A stretch of DNA of 64,000 nt from CAYMZZ01 sp964395095 (GCA_964395095.1 CAYMZZ010000005.1:238406-302405), one strand, 5' to 3'; counted from the stretch's first letter, positions 18,883 through 28,498 are shown. Notes: generated from the letters alone by a model not told the origin. A program made the numbers and translations.

Positions 18883-19227
18883 ATGCCTCGTTCAAAAAAT
18901 GCCGTTGCTTCCAAAGCACGCCGCAAAAAGATATTAAAGCAAGCCAAAGGCTTCTATGGCAAACGTAAAAATGTATTGACGGTTGCCAAAAACGTAGTAG
19001 AAAAAGGTATGACCTACATGTATGTGGGTCGTAAACTGAAGAAAAGGGAATACCGCTCTTTGTGGATCGCGCGTATCAACGCTGCTGTTCGCGAAGAAGG
19101 CATGACCTATTCGGAATTCATCAACAGGCTCCAGAAAAAAGGAATTGAGCTCGACCGCAAGGTTTTGGCTGATCTGGCGATGAACAACCCGGAGACTTTC
19201 AAAAACCTGGTGAACTCAGTGAAATAA
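18883..19227 (+). CDS. rplT: 50S ribosomal protein L20
   Basis: A 114-residue protein of usual length. The basic N-terminal extension (MPRSKNAVASKARRKKILKQ) and the globular C-terminal domain with LWIARINAAVREEGMTYS are typical. L20 is needed for early 50S assembly and in several bacteria represses its own operon by binding the mRNA leader. Here the 85-base leader before rpmI is the place where such control could act. A strong terminator follows directly. Confidence 0.97.
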   Translation: MPRSKNAVASKARRKKILKQAKGFYGKRKNVLTVAKNVVEKGMTYMYVGRKLKKREYRSLWIARINAAVREEGMTYSEFINRLQKKGIELDRKVLADLAMNNPETFKNLVNSVK

Positions 19228-19257
19228 TTAAAAGCCGCGAAAGCGGCTTTTAATCTT
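19228..19257 (+). terminator. Terminator after rplT
   Basis: A perfect 11-bp stem TTAAAAGCCGC/GCGGCTTTTAA closes on a GAAA tetraloop one base after the stop; the T run is part of the stem's right half. Confidence 0.9.
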
Positions 19258-19313
19258 TAGGTGCTATCCCATAACCTGGGAAAGAGATACTTCTGGCATA
19301 ACCGGGTCAGCCA

Positions 19314-19344
19314 TTGTCACATTCCATCATTTCCCATACTTTTG
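19314..19344 (+). promoter_or_regulatory. Promoter of the arginine decarboxylase gene
   Basis: A TTG -33 box (19314-19316) is followed after 20 bases by TACTTTTG (19337-19344), matching the Bacteroidota TAnnTTTG -7 box. The start codon is 42 bases downstream. Confidence 0.65.
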
Positions 19345-19386
19345 CTTCAAATCCCCCATTTCCGAACGCAAGCCTTTTGCCGTTAA

Positions 19387-20787
19387 ATGAATAATACCTA
19401 CAACGACCTCGTCCGGCAAACCTTCAATTTTCCGCAGGAAGGTTTTGATGTGAAGGACGGATACCTCCAGTACAATGGCCTGGACCTGAAAGCCCTGATC
19501 GACAAGTATGGCACGCCCATGAAATTGACCTACCTGCCCAAGATCGGCATGCAGATCAAAAAGGCCAAGACCATGTTTGCGGCTGCTTTCAAAAAACACA
19601 AATACGAAGGCAAGTACTTCTATTGCTATTGTACCAAGAGCTCGCATTTCAGCTTTGTGGTGGAAGAAGCGCTGAAGCATGAAATTCACCTGGAGACCAG
19701 CTATGCTTATGACATAGAGATCATCAAAAAGCTCTATGAAAAAAAGAAAATCACCAAGGATATTCATATCATTTGCAATGGCTACAAGCAAAAGGGATAT
19801 ACACGTCGCATCGCCAACCTGCTGAATACCGGCTTTCAAAATGTGATCCCGGTTCTCGACAATAAGGATGAGCTGAAGGAATATGCCAAATCAGTAAAAG
19901 TTCCCTTTAAACTGGGGATCAGGGTGGCTGCAGAAGAGGAGCCCACCTTCCCATTCTATACTTCCCGCCTGGGAATCCGCGCGAAGGATATACTTGAGTT
20001 TTATGTAGACAGAATCGAAGGATACGAAAGCAAGTTCCAGCTTAAGATGCTACATATATTCCTGAATAAAGGGATTAAGGACGATATCTATTACTGGAGT
20101 GAGCTCAATAAAATTATCAATCTCTACTGCCAGCTCAAGAAAATATGTCCCGAACTGGACTCTATCAATATCGGTGGCGGTTTCCCTATCAAGCATAGCC
20201 TCGGCTTTGATTATGATTACCAGTTTATGATCAATGAGATCGTGGGTAATATCAAGTCGGCATGCAAGAAGGCTAAAGTACCCATGCCCAATATCTTCAC
20301 GGAGTTTGGGAGCTACACGGTGGGGGAGAGCATGGCGCATATTTATAGTGTGATCGGGGAGAAAGTACAGAACGATCGTGAAAACTGGTACATGATCGAT
20401 TCCAGTTTTATTACCACATTACCCGATACCTGGGGTATAGGCGAGCGGTTCCTGATGCTGCCCATCAACAAGTGGGAGGCCGAATACCAGCGTGTAGTGC
20501 TGGGCGGCATCACCTGCGATAGTCATGATTACTACGACTCCGAAGAGCATATCAATGAAGTATTTCTGCCGAAGATCGTAAATGGTGAGCCGCTCTATGT
20601 GGGCTTTTTCCATACCGGCGCTTACCAGGACCAGATCAGCGGCTATGGTGGCATTAAGCACTGCCTGATACCATCGCCCAAACACGTGATTGTTGGCTAC
20701 GACAAAAACGGGAAACTCACCGACTGGCTCTATGCACGCGAACAAACCGCGCAGAGTATGCTGAAGATTTTGGGATATGTGAAGTGA
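19387..20787 (+). CDS. PLP-dependent arginine decarboxylase (fold III)
   Basis: A 466-residue cytoplasmic enzyme that should convert arginine to agmatine for polyamine synthesis. PLP-linking lysine K84 lies in YCYCTKSSH, the phosphate-binding GGGFP loop is near 263-267, and the second active-site strand has C377-D-S-H-D. It is much shorter than E. coli SpeA (about 630-660 residues), matching the shorter Bacteroidota type usually annotated as arginine decarboxylase. No agmatine-processing gene is adjacent. A related decarboxylase specificity such as diaminopimelate or carboxynorspermidine cannot be fully excluded by eye. Confidence 0.82.
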   Translation: MNNTYNDLVRQTFNFPQEGFDVKDGYLQYNGLDLKALIDKYGTPMKLTYLPKIGMQIKKAKTMFAAAFKKHKYEGKYFYCYCTKSSHFSFVVEEALKHEIHLETSYAYDIEIIKKLYEKKKITKDIHIICNGYKQKGYTRRIANLLNTGFQNVIPVLDNKDELKEYAKSVKVPFKLGIRVAAEEEPTFPFYTSRLGIRAKDILEFYVDRIEGYESKFQLKMLHIFLNKGIKDDIYYWSELNKIINLYCQLKKICPELDSINIGGGFPIKHSLGFDYDYQFMINEIVGNIKSACKKAKVPMPNIFTEFGSYTVGESMAHIYSVIGEKVQNDRENWYMIDSSFITTLPDTWGIGERFLMLPINKWEAEYQRVVLGGITCDSHDYYDSEEHINEVFLPKIVNGEPLYVGFFHTGAYQDQISGYGGIKHCLIPSPKHVIVGYDKNGKLTDWLYAREQTAQSMLKILGYVK

Positions 20788-20797
20788 GAGAGAGAGA

Positions 20798-20962
20798 ATT
20801 TGTTGATTTGTTGATTTGTTTATTCGTTGATTCGGTTATTTGACAATTTGTAGAATCATAAAATGCTGCAATCAAACAAATCAACGAATAAACAAATCAA
20901 CAAATCAACGAATCAACGAATCAACGAATAAACAAATCAACAAATTATCAAATAACCGAATC
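20798..20962. repeat. Inverted octamer array (GATTTGTT family)
   Basis: The left arm (20798-20853) is built of 8-base words related to GATTTGTT. The right arm (20870-20962) has about eleven words of the complement, such as AACAAATC, AACGAATC and AACGAATA, in exact 8-base register. The loop is only about 16 bases, so a long stem is possible. The right arm continues into the histidine kinase gene and supplies its last four codons and stop (20948-20962). Confidence 0.88.
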
Positions 20963-23245
20963 TGAATTCTTCAGCGGTATCACCACTTCCACCACCGTTC
21001 CCTTCCCGTTGCCGCTTTGTATGGTATAGGAGCCGCCCATCATGATGGCTCTTTCTTTCATGCCCATGATGCCGAGGGTTTTCTTGTGCTGAATTTCTTC
21101 CTGCTCAAAACCTTTGCCATTATCTTCAATCAGCAAAACGAGCTGATCGCCTTGTCGCACCAGTGATATATCTACCTTGTCGGCGCCGGCATGCCGGGCC
21201 ACGTTGGTCAGCGATTCCTGGAAGATCCGGAAGATGCCGATATTCAATTCGCGCGACAGTTCCTCTTCCTGTACGCTGCAGATCAGGGAAGTTTTAATGC
21301 CTGTCCGTTTCTCAAAATCCTGTCCATACCAGTCAATGGCGGCAATAAGTCCGAGGTCATCGAGCAGTCCCGGGCGCAGCTCGGTGGAGATACGCCTCAC
21401 CACAATCACCATATCATTAATGGCATCAAGGATAGCCTGAAAATCGGTTGACCAGACCTGGTCATTCTGTTGGATCTTCTTGGCGAGGCGCGAAACATCC
21501 ATCTTCAAAACGGTCAGGTGCTGGCCCAGTTCGTCGTGAATTTCGCGAGAGATGTGCAGACGCTCCTGCTCCCTTACCTGCTCAATATAGTTGCTGAGGC
21601 GGCGAAGGTCTTCCCGCGATTGCAGGAGCTCTTGCTCCACGCGCTTTCTTTCGCTGATATCGCGCACAAATGCAAGAAACCGATCAATGGCAATCATTTT
21701 GGCCGTGATCTCCACATCCACCACTGAGCCATCTTTCCGCTTTAGCTTTCTTTCCGATGTAACCGCCACACCGGTAGCCAATTCCTGGAACTTGAATGGC
21801 ATTGCCTCCAGTTGCTCAGGTACAGTAAGTTCATGGATACGCATTTTCAGCAGCTCTTCCTGGCTAAATTGCGAAATGCGGCTGCCCGCCGGATTCACAA
21901 CAATCAATTCCCCTTTTAAATTGGCAATAAAAATGGCATCATTGGCCTGCTCAACCAGGGTACGATATTTCTCTTCGCTATCCCGCATGCGTTGTTCCGC
22001 AAGCGCAGTTTCGGTAATATCCCTCACCAGTATCAGCACATCGGTTTTACCCTGGGGCGCATACCGGGCTTCATAGTATTTTTTTTCGCCATCCCTTATA
22101 ATCGAATAGCCATGCGTCAACAGACGTTGCTCCCGCAGTACCGTTTCCTTGTTGGCCAGTGTTTCTTCCGCCAGGTCGCGCGGCAATACCTCCGACACAT
22201 GCTTGCCCAGGAATTGTTCCGGTGGAAGCAGGGTGGGGTTACCCATGGGGTTGTTGTAATCGACAAATCGGTTATTGCCATCAATCACCAGCAACATATC
22301 GGGCAACGCATTTACAATGGCTTTGTGTCGCCTTTCACTTTGATCGAGTTCAAGGGTTCGCTCATCCACCAGTTGTTGTAAGCTGGCCGGCGCTTTAGAG
22401 CGGTTATAGGCAAACAAACCGCCAATAACCGAAAGCAGGAAAGCGAGTGAACCCAACAGGATTGTCGATTGAAAAGGAGAGACCTGCGAAACGGGCATAA
22501 CCGATAGTTTCCATTCACCATCCGGCACGGTCACCGCAATAGAATAGGCATGGTCGTGCCCGGAACGAATGGGCAGGAAGAACTCTTCTACACCCGTATC
22601 CGGATTAATTTTCGAGAGCTGGTAATAATAACCGGAATTTCCGGAACTGTCTATGCCCGCCGCCTCCAGCAAAGTGTTGAGTCGAATCACCACGGCGGAA
22701 AAACCCCAGAATTTATCCTTGATGAAAACCGGCAGTCTGCCCACCACACCCCAGCCACCCTGCCTCAACTCAAATGGTCCAGCAAAGAACAACTCTTTTT
22801 TTTCCAGTGCTTTTAGCGCCTCCGTTTTTCGTAAAGGATCACTCAAAACATCATAGCCGAGCACAGCTTTGTGCTGCTCTAAGGGATATACATACTGTAT
22901 TACCCCTTTGGGAGCCAGTTGAAGCGCATCGATAAACTTGTTGTAACTGAGCACATACCGCGCAACTGAATCAAAATTAACCGGTATTCCTTCCCGGTTG
23001 ATGGTAAGCGCCATGGTTTGGGTGGCCGATAAGGAATACTGAAGCGATTGTTGTAAACGACTTCGTACAGTTTCCGCAATGGAAAAAAGCTGCTTCTCCG
23101 ATTCATTTCTCCGTACCCGGAACTCCAGATACACCAATAGGGCGGATACTATCCCTACCAGGAGAAAAGTACCGAGGCCCCATAGGAGCGGTGCCCCAAG
23201 AGTCTTCCTGTTGTATTGATTTGGCGTGACTGCTGTTTCCCCCAT
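20948..23245 (-). CDS. Membrane sensor histidine kinase with CHASE and two PAS domains
   Basis: A 765-residue inner-membrane sensor. Two membrane helices (about 19-41 and 261-281) flank a periplasmic CHASE-type ligand-binding domain. PAS domains follow at about 303-413 and 421-534. The kinase core is of the HisKA_3 (NarX/DegS) type with H570 in REIHDELGQH and an ATPase domain with the DNGKGF box. Such kinases normally signal to LuxR/NarL-type response regulators, but none is adjacent, so this is an orphan. The last residues (DSVI) and the stop are encoded by octamer repeat DNA, so its C-terminus may vary among relatives. Confidence 0.92.
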   Translation of the reverse strand: MGETAVTPNQYNRKTLGAPLLWGLGTFLLVGIVSALLVYLEFRVRRNESEKQLFSIAETVRSRLQQSLQYSLSATQTMALTINREGIPVNFDSVARYVLSYNKFIDALQLAPKGVIQYVYPLEQHKAVLGYDVLSDPLRKTEALKALEKKELFFAGPFELRQGGWGVVGRLPVFIKDKFWGFSAVVIRLNTLLEAAGIDSSGNSGYYYQLSKINPDTGVEEFFLPIRSGHDHAYSIAVTVPDGEWKLSVMPVSQVSPFQSTILLGSLAFLLSVIGGLFAYNRSKAPASLQQLVDERTLELDQSERRHKAIVNALPDMLLVIDGNNRFVDYNNPMGNPTLLPPEQFLGKHVSEVLPRDLAEETLANKETVLREQRLLTHGYSIIRDGEKKYYEARYAPQGKTDVLILVRDITETALAEQRMRDSEEKYRTLVEQANDAIFIANLKGELIVVNPAGSRISQFSQEELLKMRIHELTVPEQLEAMPFKFQELATGVAVTSERKLKRKDGSVVDVEITAKMIAIDRFLAFVRDISERKRVEQELLQSREDLRRLSNYIEQVREQERLHISREIHDELGQHLTVLKMDVSRLAKKIQQNDQVWSTDFQAILDAINDMVIVVRRISTELRPGLLDDLGLIAAIDWYGQDFEKRTGIKTSLICSVQEEELSRELNIGIFRIFQESLTNVARHAGADKVDISLVRQGDQLVLLIEDNGKGFEQEEIQHKKTLGIMGMKERAIMMGGSYTIQSGNGKGTVVEVVIPLKNSDSVI

Positions 23246-23301
23246 AAGTGTTTTTCATCCAATCCACCCTTCTTGTTTCTCCGGGCTTGTCAGGTCATGA
23301 A

Positions 23302-23339
23302 TATACAAAATAAGTCCCGCTGTAGACACAGCGGGACTT
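23302..23339 (-). terminator. Terminator of hppA
   Basis: A perfect 12-bp stem AAGTCCCGCTGT/ACAGCGGGACTT (23312-23323 with 23328-23339) has a four-base loop. On the minus strand it is followed by ATTTTGTAT. It lies 28 bases after the hppA stop. Confidence 0.85.
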
Positions 23340-23367
23340 CAATAATGGTTCTGATTAAGATCATAAA

Positions 23368-25593
23368 TTATTTCCGAAAAGCAACAGTATTCGACGATTC
23401 GGTCGCCGGCTTGCTTTCATGCTTCCATTCAATACCTTTTTCCGGGGCGGCCACCTGACTGGGGCCATCCTGGATCTGTGCCAGGGTAGGGGCTATTACC
23501 AGGGAAACGATCGACATCAGTTTGATAAGGATATTCATGGAGGGACCTGAAGTGTCTTTGAAAGGATCACCCACGGTATCACCTGTAACGGATGCCTTAT
23601 GGGGCTCCGATTTTTTGTAGAACATCTCGCCATTTATTTCCACTCCTTTTTCGAATGATTTCTTGGCATTGTCCCAGGCGCCACCTGCGTTGTTCTGGAA
23701 CATACCCATCAATACGCCGCTTACCGTAGCACCCGCCAGGAAACCACCCAAAGCTTCAGCGCCCAGGCCGGGCATAAAGCCGATAATCAGGGGTGAGATG
23801 ATGGCGATGGCACCAGGCAACATCATTTTGCGGATAGAGGCTTGTGTGGAAATGGCCACGCATTTATCGTATTCCGGTTTGCCGGTTCCTTCCATAATAC
23901 CGGGAATGGTCTTAAACTGGCGTCGTACTTCTTCCACCATGGCCATAGCCGCCTCGCCAACCGCACGGATGGCCAGCGAAGAGAAGATAAAGGGAATCAT
24001 GGCTCCCACAAAGAGGCTGGCCAGTACATTCGCCTTATAAATATTGATACCATCAATCTTGGCTACACCTACAAAAGCGGCAAACAGCGCCAATGCCGTA
24101 AGGGCGGCAGAGGCAATGGCAAAGCCCTTACCTGTGGCCGCCGTGGTGTTGCCCACAGCATCGAGTACATCTGTTTTTTCACGCACTTCCTTGGGCAACT
24201 CACTCATTTCGGCAATACCACCGGCATTGTCGGCGATAGGACCAAAAGCATCAATCGCCAGTTGCATGGCCGTTGTAGCCATCATACCGGCAGCGGCGAT
24301 GGATACACCATAAAGACCGGCACACTCATAAGAACCCCAGATACCTGCGGCCAATACGATGATGGGCAGGAAGGTGGATTCCATACCAATGGCCAGACCA
24401 CCAATGACGTTGGTGGCATGACCGGTAGAAGATTGTTTGATAATGCTCAGCACGGGACGTTTGCCCATGGCGGTATAGTATTCGGTAATGATGCTCATGA
24501 GTGCGCCCACCAGCAGACCCACACCAATAGCACCCAACACACCCCATTTGGTAAAGGGTTCGCCACGCAAAACCATTTGCTCGGGCAACAGCCAGTTTAC
24601 CAGCACGGCAGCGGCAACCGCTGTGAGGATGATTGAACCCCAGTTACCCATATTCAGCGCTTTCTGCACTACGGCCGTATTGATGCCTGCAGAATCACTA
24701 ATGCGAACAAACCAGGTACCGATTATGGAGAAAAGAATTCCAACACCGGCAATCAGCATGGGGAGGATAACGGGAGAGAAACCACCTACGATATCCGTTC
24801 CGATCACTTCCGTTTGCTGACCCAGCACAATCGTTGCCAGTACCGTAGCCACATAGGAACCAAAAAGGTCGGCACCCATTCCGGCTACATCACCCACGTT
24901 GTCGCCAACGTTATCGGCGATGGTGGCCGGGTTACGCGGATCATCTTCCGGAATACCTGCTTCCACTTTACCCACCAGGTCGGCACCCACATCGGCGGCC
25001 TTGGTATAGATACCACCCCCCACACGGGCAAAAAGGGCGATGGATTCAGCACCCAGGGAAAAGCCGGTCAATACTTCAATGGTCTGCAGCATTTCATCGT
25101 CGTTCATTGAAGCGCCCGGGGCGAAAATTTCTTTCAGTACAATATATAAACCACCCAGTCCCAACACAGCCAGACCCGCAACACCCACACCCATTACGGC
25201 TCCACCAGTAAAGGATACGTTTAATGCTTTGCTCAGGCTGGTACGGGCGGCGTGTGCGGTACGCACATTGGCCTTGGTGGCGGCACGCATGCCGATATAA
25301 CCGGCGATGGCACTCAGTACGGCGCCAATCACAAATGCGATGGCAATGGACCAGTGCGAATGTGGGTTGGCACTCGCCATTACGGCCAGTAAAATGCCTA
25401 CGATAACAACGAAATAACCTAAGATCTTCCATTCAGCTTTCAGGAAAGCCATCGCACCCTCGGCGATATAATTGCTGATCTCCTTCATGCGGTCGGTGCC
25501 GGCATCCTGCTTCGAAACCCATTTGTATTTGGCAAATGTGTACAACAGACCGATGATTCCCATTGCGGGAACGAGATAGATCAATTTGTCCAT
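23368..25593 (-). CDS. hppA: Membrane-bound ion-pumping pyrophosphatase
   Basis: This 741-residue protein with about sixteen hydrophobic segments couples PPi hydrolysis to H+ or Na+ export. Substrate-binding motifs are clear: the DVGADLVGKVEAGIPEDDPRN region, DNVGDNVGD, and a second acidic motif near the C-terminus (TGDTVGDPFKDT). The GNTTAATGKG segment has Ala where K+-independent enzymes have Lys, so the enzyme is expected to need K+. The transported ion is not decided by what can be seen. ATG at 25593 is chosen; a frame upstream adds a non-conserved stretch. It has its own promoter and terminator. Confidence 0.94.
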   Translation of the reverse strand: MDKLIYLVPAMGIIGLLYTFAKYKWVSKQDAGTDRMKEISNYIAEGAMAFLKAEWKILGYFVVIVGILLAVMASANPHSHWSIAIAFVIGAVLSAIAGYIGMRAATKANVRTAHAARTSLSKALNVSFTGGAVMGVGVAGLAVLGLGGLYIVLKEIFAPGASMNDDEMLQTIEVLTGFSLGAESIALFARVGGGIYTKAADVGADLVGKVEAGIPEDDPRNPATIADNVGDNVGDVAGMGADLFGSYVATVLATIVLGQQTEVIGTDIVGGFSPVILPMLIAGVGILFSIIGTWFVRISDSAGINTAVVQKALNMGNWGSIILTAVAAAVLVNWLLPEQMVLRGEPFTKWGVLGAIGVGLLVGALMSIITEYYTAMGKRPVLSIIKQSSTGHATNVIGGLAIGMESTFLPIIVLAAGIWGSYECAGLYGVSIAAAGMMATTAMQLAIDAFGPIADNAGGIAEMSELPKEVREKTDVLDAVGNTTAATGKGFAIASAALTALALFAAFVGVAKIDGINIYKANVLASLFVGAMIPFIFSSLAIRAVGEAAMAMVEEVRRQFKTIPGIMEGTGKPEYDKCVAISTQASIRKMMLPGAIAIISPLIIGFMPGLGAEALGGFLAGATVSGVLMGMFQNNAGGAWDNAKKSFEKGVEINGEMFYKKSEPHKASVTGDTVGDPFKDTSGPSMNILIKLMSIVSLVIAPTLAQIQDGPSQVAAPEKGIEWKHESKPATESSNTVAFRK

Positions 25594-25629
25594 AAACAAT
25601 TTTATTCTTAATAAAATATTAAAGGACGG

Positions 25630-25661
25630 CAAAGATAGGGGATGAACATCAATACTGCAAG
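25630..25661 (-). promoter_or_regulatory. Promoter of hppA
   Basis: On the minus strand, TTG (25658-25660) is followed after 20 bases by TATCTTTG (25630-25637). The leader to the ATG at 25593 is about 35 bases. The promoter lies just after the nnr stop, so hppA need not depend on nnr transcription. Confidence 0.65.
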
Positions 25662-25670
25662 CCCGGGAAA

Positions 25671-27182
25671 TCAAATGGTTTTCAGCATTTTAAAGGCATT
25701 TCCGAGCTGCTGGGCCATATCGCTGGCCAAAAGGGCTTCCTCGCCCTGCACATCGGCCGCGAGGTCGCCAGCCAAACCATGCAGGTAAACCCCGAGCAGG
25801 GCTGCCTGCAGGGGCAAATAGCCTTGTGCGAGCAGGCCTGTGAGGATTCCTGTCAATAAATCGCCGCTTCCGGCGGTAGCCATTCCGGGATTACCGCTGC
25901 TGTTGAAATAACCACGTCCATCGGGACTGGCGATCAGGGTATGATGTCCTTTCAGTATAATCACAATGCCCAACTCTTTTGCTTTTTCGAGCGCTTTTTC
26001 CAACCGTGCAAAATCATCGGGTTGGGTGCCAAAGAGGCGCTCGAATTCTTTGGGATGGGGAGTCAGAATAGTTCCGGTGGGCAAGAAAGACAGGAATGCC
26101 GGCTGCATACTGATGTTGTTGAGTGCATCAGCATCCAATACCAGTGGGCCCCGCCAGCTATCCAGCAGTTCGCGCAGCATTTGCCGGGTTTCCTGGGCAG
26201 TGCCCATTCCCGGACCAACCCCTAACGCATCATAACGGTCGGTTTCTATCTCCAGTTTGGTAATGTAGGAGCTGTTGAAATCCGTCATCACCATGGCTTC
26301 GGGAACACTGATTTGCAGTATTGGCATGCCTACCGAAGGGATATGGCAACTCAGCAAACCCGCCCCAGCACGCAGGCAACCCAGGGCGGCCAAAATGGCC
26401 GCACCCATTTTTCCATAGCTACCCGCAACCAGGAGTGCGTGGCCGGCAGTGCCTTTGTGCGCGTAAGCATTACGTGGTTGATAAAGGCGTGCGGCCTGGT
26501 TCGCATCCATCCATTCAAATCGATGCGCAAACAACTTTGGAAAATCGGTGTGCAGTCCAATGTCGAGCACATGAACCCTTCCGCAATAGCGCTCATTTTC
26601 CGCCAGGAGCTGGGCCAGTTTATAGCATTGAAAACTGAGCGTATGCATGGCTTCCACAACGGTTTCGCCACGCGAAGACCGGTCGGCAAACAAACCGCTC
26701 GGTAAATCGATGGCGATCACCGGACGGTCAGCGCTATTAATATGACGCACCAGTTCCGCAGTAACGGAACTGAGTCCGCGGTTCAACCCGGTTCCAAACA
26801 AAGCGTCGACAATTATATCTTCTTCAGCAAAGGGATGAAAATGGGAAGCATCCTGGATAAAGCGGATATCCACTTTACCCTGTTGGTGCAGCCGGCCCAG
26901 GTTGGTTTGAAAATCCTCCGTACCAAAATGACCAAATTCAAGGATATGCACCGTTACCTGCTGACCGTCTTCCGCCAGCATACGTGCGATGGCCAGTCCA
27001 TCACCTCCATTGTTGCCCTTCCCACAAAATACATGAAAGGGATTCTGGGCATAGGGTGATTTGCGAATCCATTGTACACAGGCCGAAGCGGCTCGTTCCA
27101 TCAGGTCGATGGAGGCGATGGGCTCATGTTGCAGGGTATATTCATCCCAGCGACGGATATCTTCGGCAGACAGGATGTACAT
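25671..27182 (-). CDS. nnr: Bifunctional NAD(P)H-hydrate epimerase / ADP-dependent dehydratase
   Basis: This 503-residue protein repairs hydrated NAD(P)H. The N-terminal YjeF_N epimerase domain (about 1-215) contains GKGNNGGDGL. The C-terminal carbohydrate-kinase-like dehydratase (about 225-500) shows GPGMG, LTPHPKEF and AGSGDLLTGI, the expected ATP/ADP site. Domain order and length match E. coli Nnr. It starts with ATG at 27182, 43 bases after the serine hydrolase gene on the same strand, so the two may be cotranscribed. Confidence 0.94.
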   Translation of the reverse strand: MYILSAEDIRRWDEYTLQHEPIASIDLMERAASACVQWIRKSPYAQNPFHVFCGKGNNGGDGLAIARMLAEDGQQVTVHILEFGHFGTEDFQTNLGRLHQQGKVDIRFIQDASHFHPFAEEDIIVDALFGTGLNRGLSSVTAELVRHINSADRPVIAIDLPSGLFADRSSRGETVVEAMHTLSFQCYKLAQLLAENERYCGRVHVLDIGLHTDFPKLFAHRFEWMDANQAARLYQPRNAYAHKGTAGHALLVAGSYGKMGAAILAALGCLRAGAGLLSCHIPSVGMPILQISVPEAMVMTDFNSSYITKLEIETDRYDALGVGPGMGTAQETRQMLRELLDSWRGPLVLDADALNNISMQPAFLSFLPTGTILTPHPKEFERLFGTQPDDFARLEKALEKAKELGIVIILKGHHTLIASPDGRGYFNSSGNPGMATAGSGDLLTGILTGLLAQGYLPLQAALLGVYLHGLAGDLAADVQGEEALLASDMAQQLGNAFKMLKTI

Positions 27183-27225
27183 TTCCTAAAGATAAGCAAT
27201 CACGCATCGCGGGAAGATGATTTTA

Positions 27226-28395
27226 TCAGGGTTCCTCTTCCTCTTCTTCGCCATTCCGGTAAGCACCAAAAAGATCGTAACTCATGCTGGCTGCATGATA
27301 AATATTGCGGTTGTACTTGTTACCTAATACAATGATGGTGGCTTTTTCGTCGGGCAGTCGTGCAAAAGCCGCATTGAATCCATGCCAGCGACCAAAATGA
27401 TAGATCACGTTTTTTCCATGAGGAAAGTTGAGCATCCGAAAACCCAGGCCATAATTATGGATACCTGGCTTTTCGTGGCTATAGGGGGTAAATGCCGAGT
27501 CGAGCAGGGATTTATTCACCAGCAAATCGGTATAAAGTGCCTGGTCCCATTTCAACAGGTCGCGGGGTGTGGAATAAATATTCTTGTCGCCGTAAGTGCC
27601 TTCAAATATATCGTTGTCCCAAACAGCACCATGATGCTGAAAGGAGGGATATACGGGCCGGGTGTCACGGGTGGTAAATACAAAACTATGCTCCATCTGC
27701 AGGGGTATAAAGAGCGCTTTCTGCATGTATTCAGGATAGGAGATACCCGTTACCTTCTCAAGAATCATGGCCAGCAATACATAGTTGGTATTGCAGTATT
27801 GAAAGCGACGGTTGGGAAGGGCCTGCCGCGAGGGTTGATCCGTATACAGCGCCTGCAATACGTCTTCATTGCTCACGAATGTGCCGGCTTTCCATTTTTT
27901 GGCATCAATAAAATAGAGGTAATTGGGAAGGCCGCTGCGATGGCAGAGGAGCATCTTAACGGTAATGCCAGGGTAGGGGAGCCCGGGAAAAAAACGTTGA
28001 AGGGTATCGTTTAACGACAACCTGCCTTCCTGCACCTGCTGCAGAATGGCGATGCCCGTAAATGTTTTGCTGGTAGAAGCTATATGGAATGCCGTGGAAT
28101 CGGTAATAGGCTCCTTGCTGCGCAGGTCGGCAAAGCCCTGGTATTTTTCAAGAATTATCTGTCCGTTCTTCGCAACGATGATACCGCCATTGAATCCCCT
28201 GCGAAAAAGTAACGAATCGAAATAGGGAGATACCGTTCGGTAATAGTGGCGGAATATGGCTTTCGACAAAGGCTTGGGCGTGGGGGGATAGTAAGCCAGC
28301 GAATCTTCTTCCACAATGGGTTCCGGTTTGGAGGAAGCTTCCATACAGCCATAAAGCAGGAGCAGACATCCTGCGATGTAGAGGTAGTTTTTCAA
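27226..28395 (-). CDS. Beta-lactamase-fold serine hydrolase, lipoprotein
   Basis: A 389-residue class C beta-lactamase/penicillin-binding-like hydrolase (pfam Beta-lactamase). The lipobox LLYGC (Cys17) predicts a lipoprotein. The catalytic S107-x-x-K110 (STSK) and Y200-x-N202 (YCN) motifs are present; the third motif is probably HFG rather than KTG, as in many esterase/DD-peptidase members. It is likely an envelope esterase or D-aminopeptidase; true beta-lactamase activity is not implied. The C-terminus ends in a run of six Glu residues, which is unusual. It is divergent from serA, with 103 bases between them. Confidence 0.88.
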   Translation of the reverse strand: MKNYLYIAGCLLLLYGCMEASSKPEPIVEEDSLAYYPPTPKPLSKAIFRHYYRTVSPYFDSLLFRRGFNGGIIVAKNGQIILEKYQGFADLRSKEPITDSTAFHIASTSKTFTGIAILQQVQEGRLSLNDTLQRFFPGLPYPGITVKMLLCHRSGLPNYLYFIDAKKWKAGTFVSNEDVLQALYTDQPSRQALPNRRFQYCNTNYVLLAMILEKVTGISYPEYMQKALFIPLQMEHSFVFTTRDTRPVYPSFQHHGAVWDNDIFEGTYGDKNIYSTPRDLLKWDQALYTDLLVNKSLLDSAFTPYSHEKPGIHNYGLGFRMLNFPHGKNVIYHFGRWHGFNAAFARLPDEKATIIVLGNKYNRNIYHAASMSYDLFGAYRNGEEEEEEP

Positions 28396-28486
28396 TAGAA
28401 TCCCTTTTAAATAAAATAGCGTTCGTAAGTTACGGATTTTGAAGGTTTTTTCCTTCAGTCCTTCCTGTATATAATAACGTCGGAGT

Positions 28487-28494
28487 TATATTTG
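28487..28494 (+). promoter_or_regulatory. -7 box immediately upstream of serA
   Basis: TATATTTG matches TAnnTTTG and ends four bases before the ATG at 28499. If used, transcription would begin at or next to the start codon, giving a leaderless mRNA. The -33 region is weak. Confidence 0.55.
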
Positions 28495-28498
28495 CAGT

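Noticed and set aside
27226..28395. Beta-lactamase resistance gene
   Set aside because: The SxxK and YxN motifs fit the wider serine hydrolase family; the third motif is HFG-like and nothing points to beta-lactam hydrolysis.
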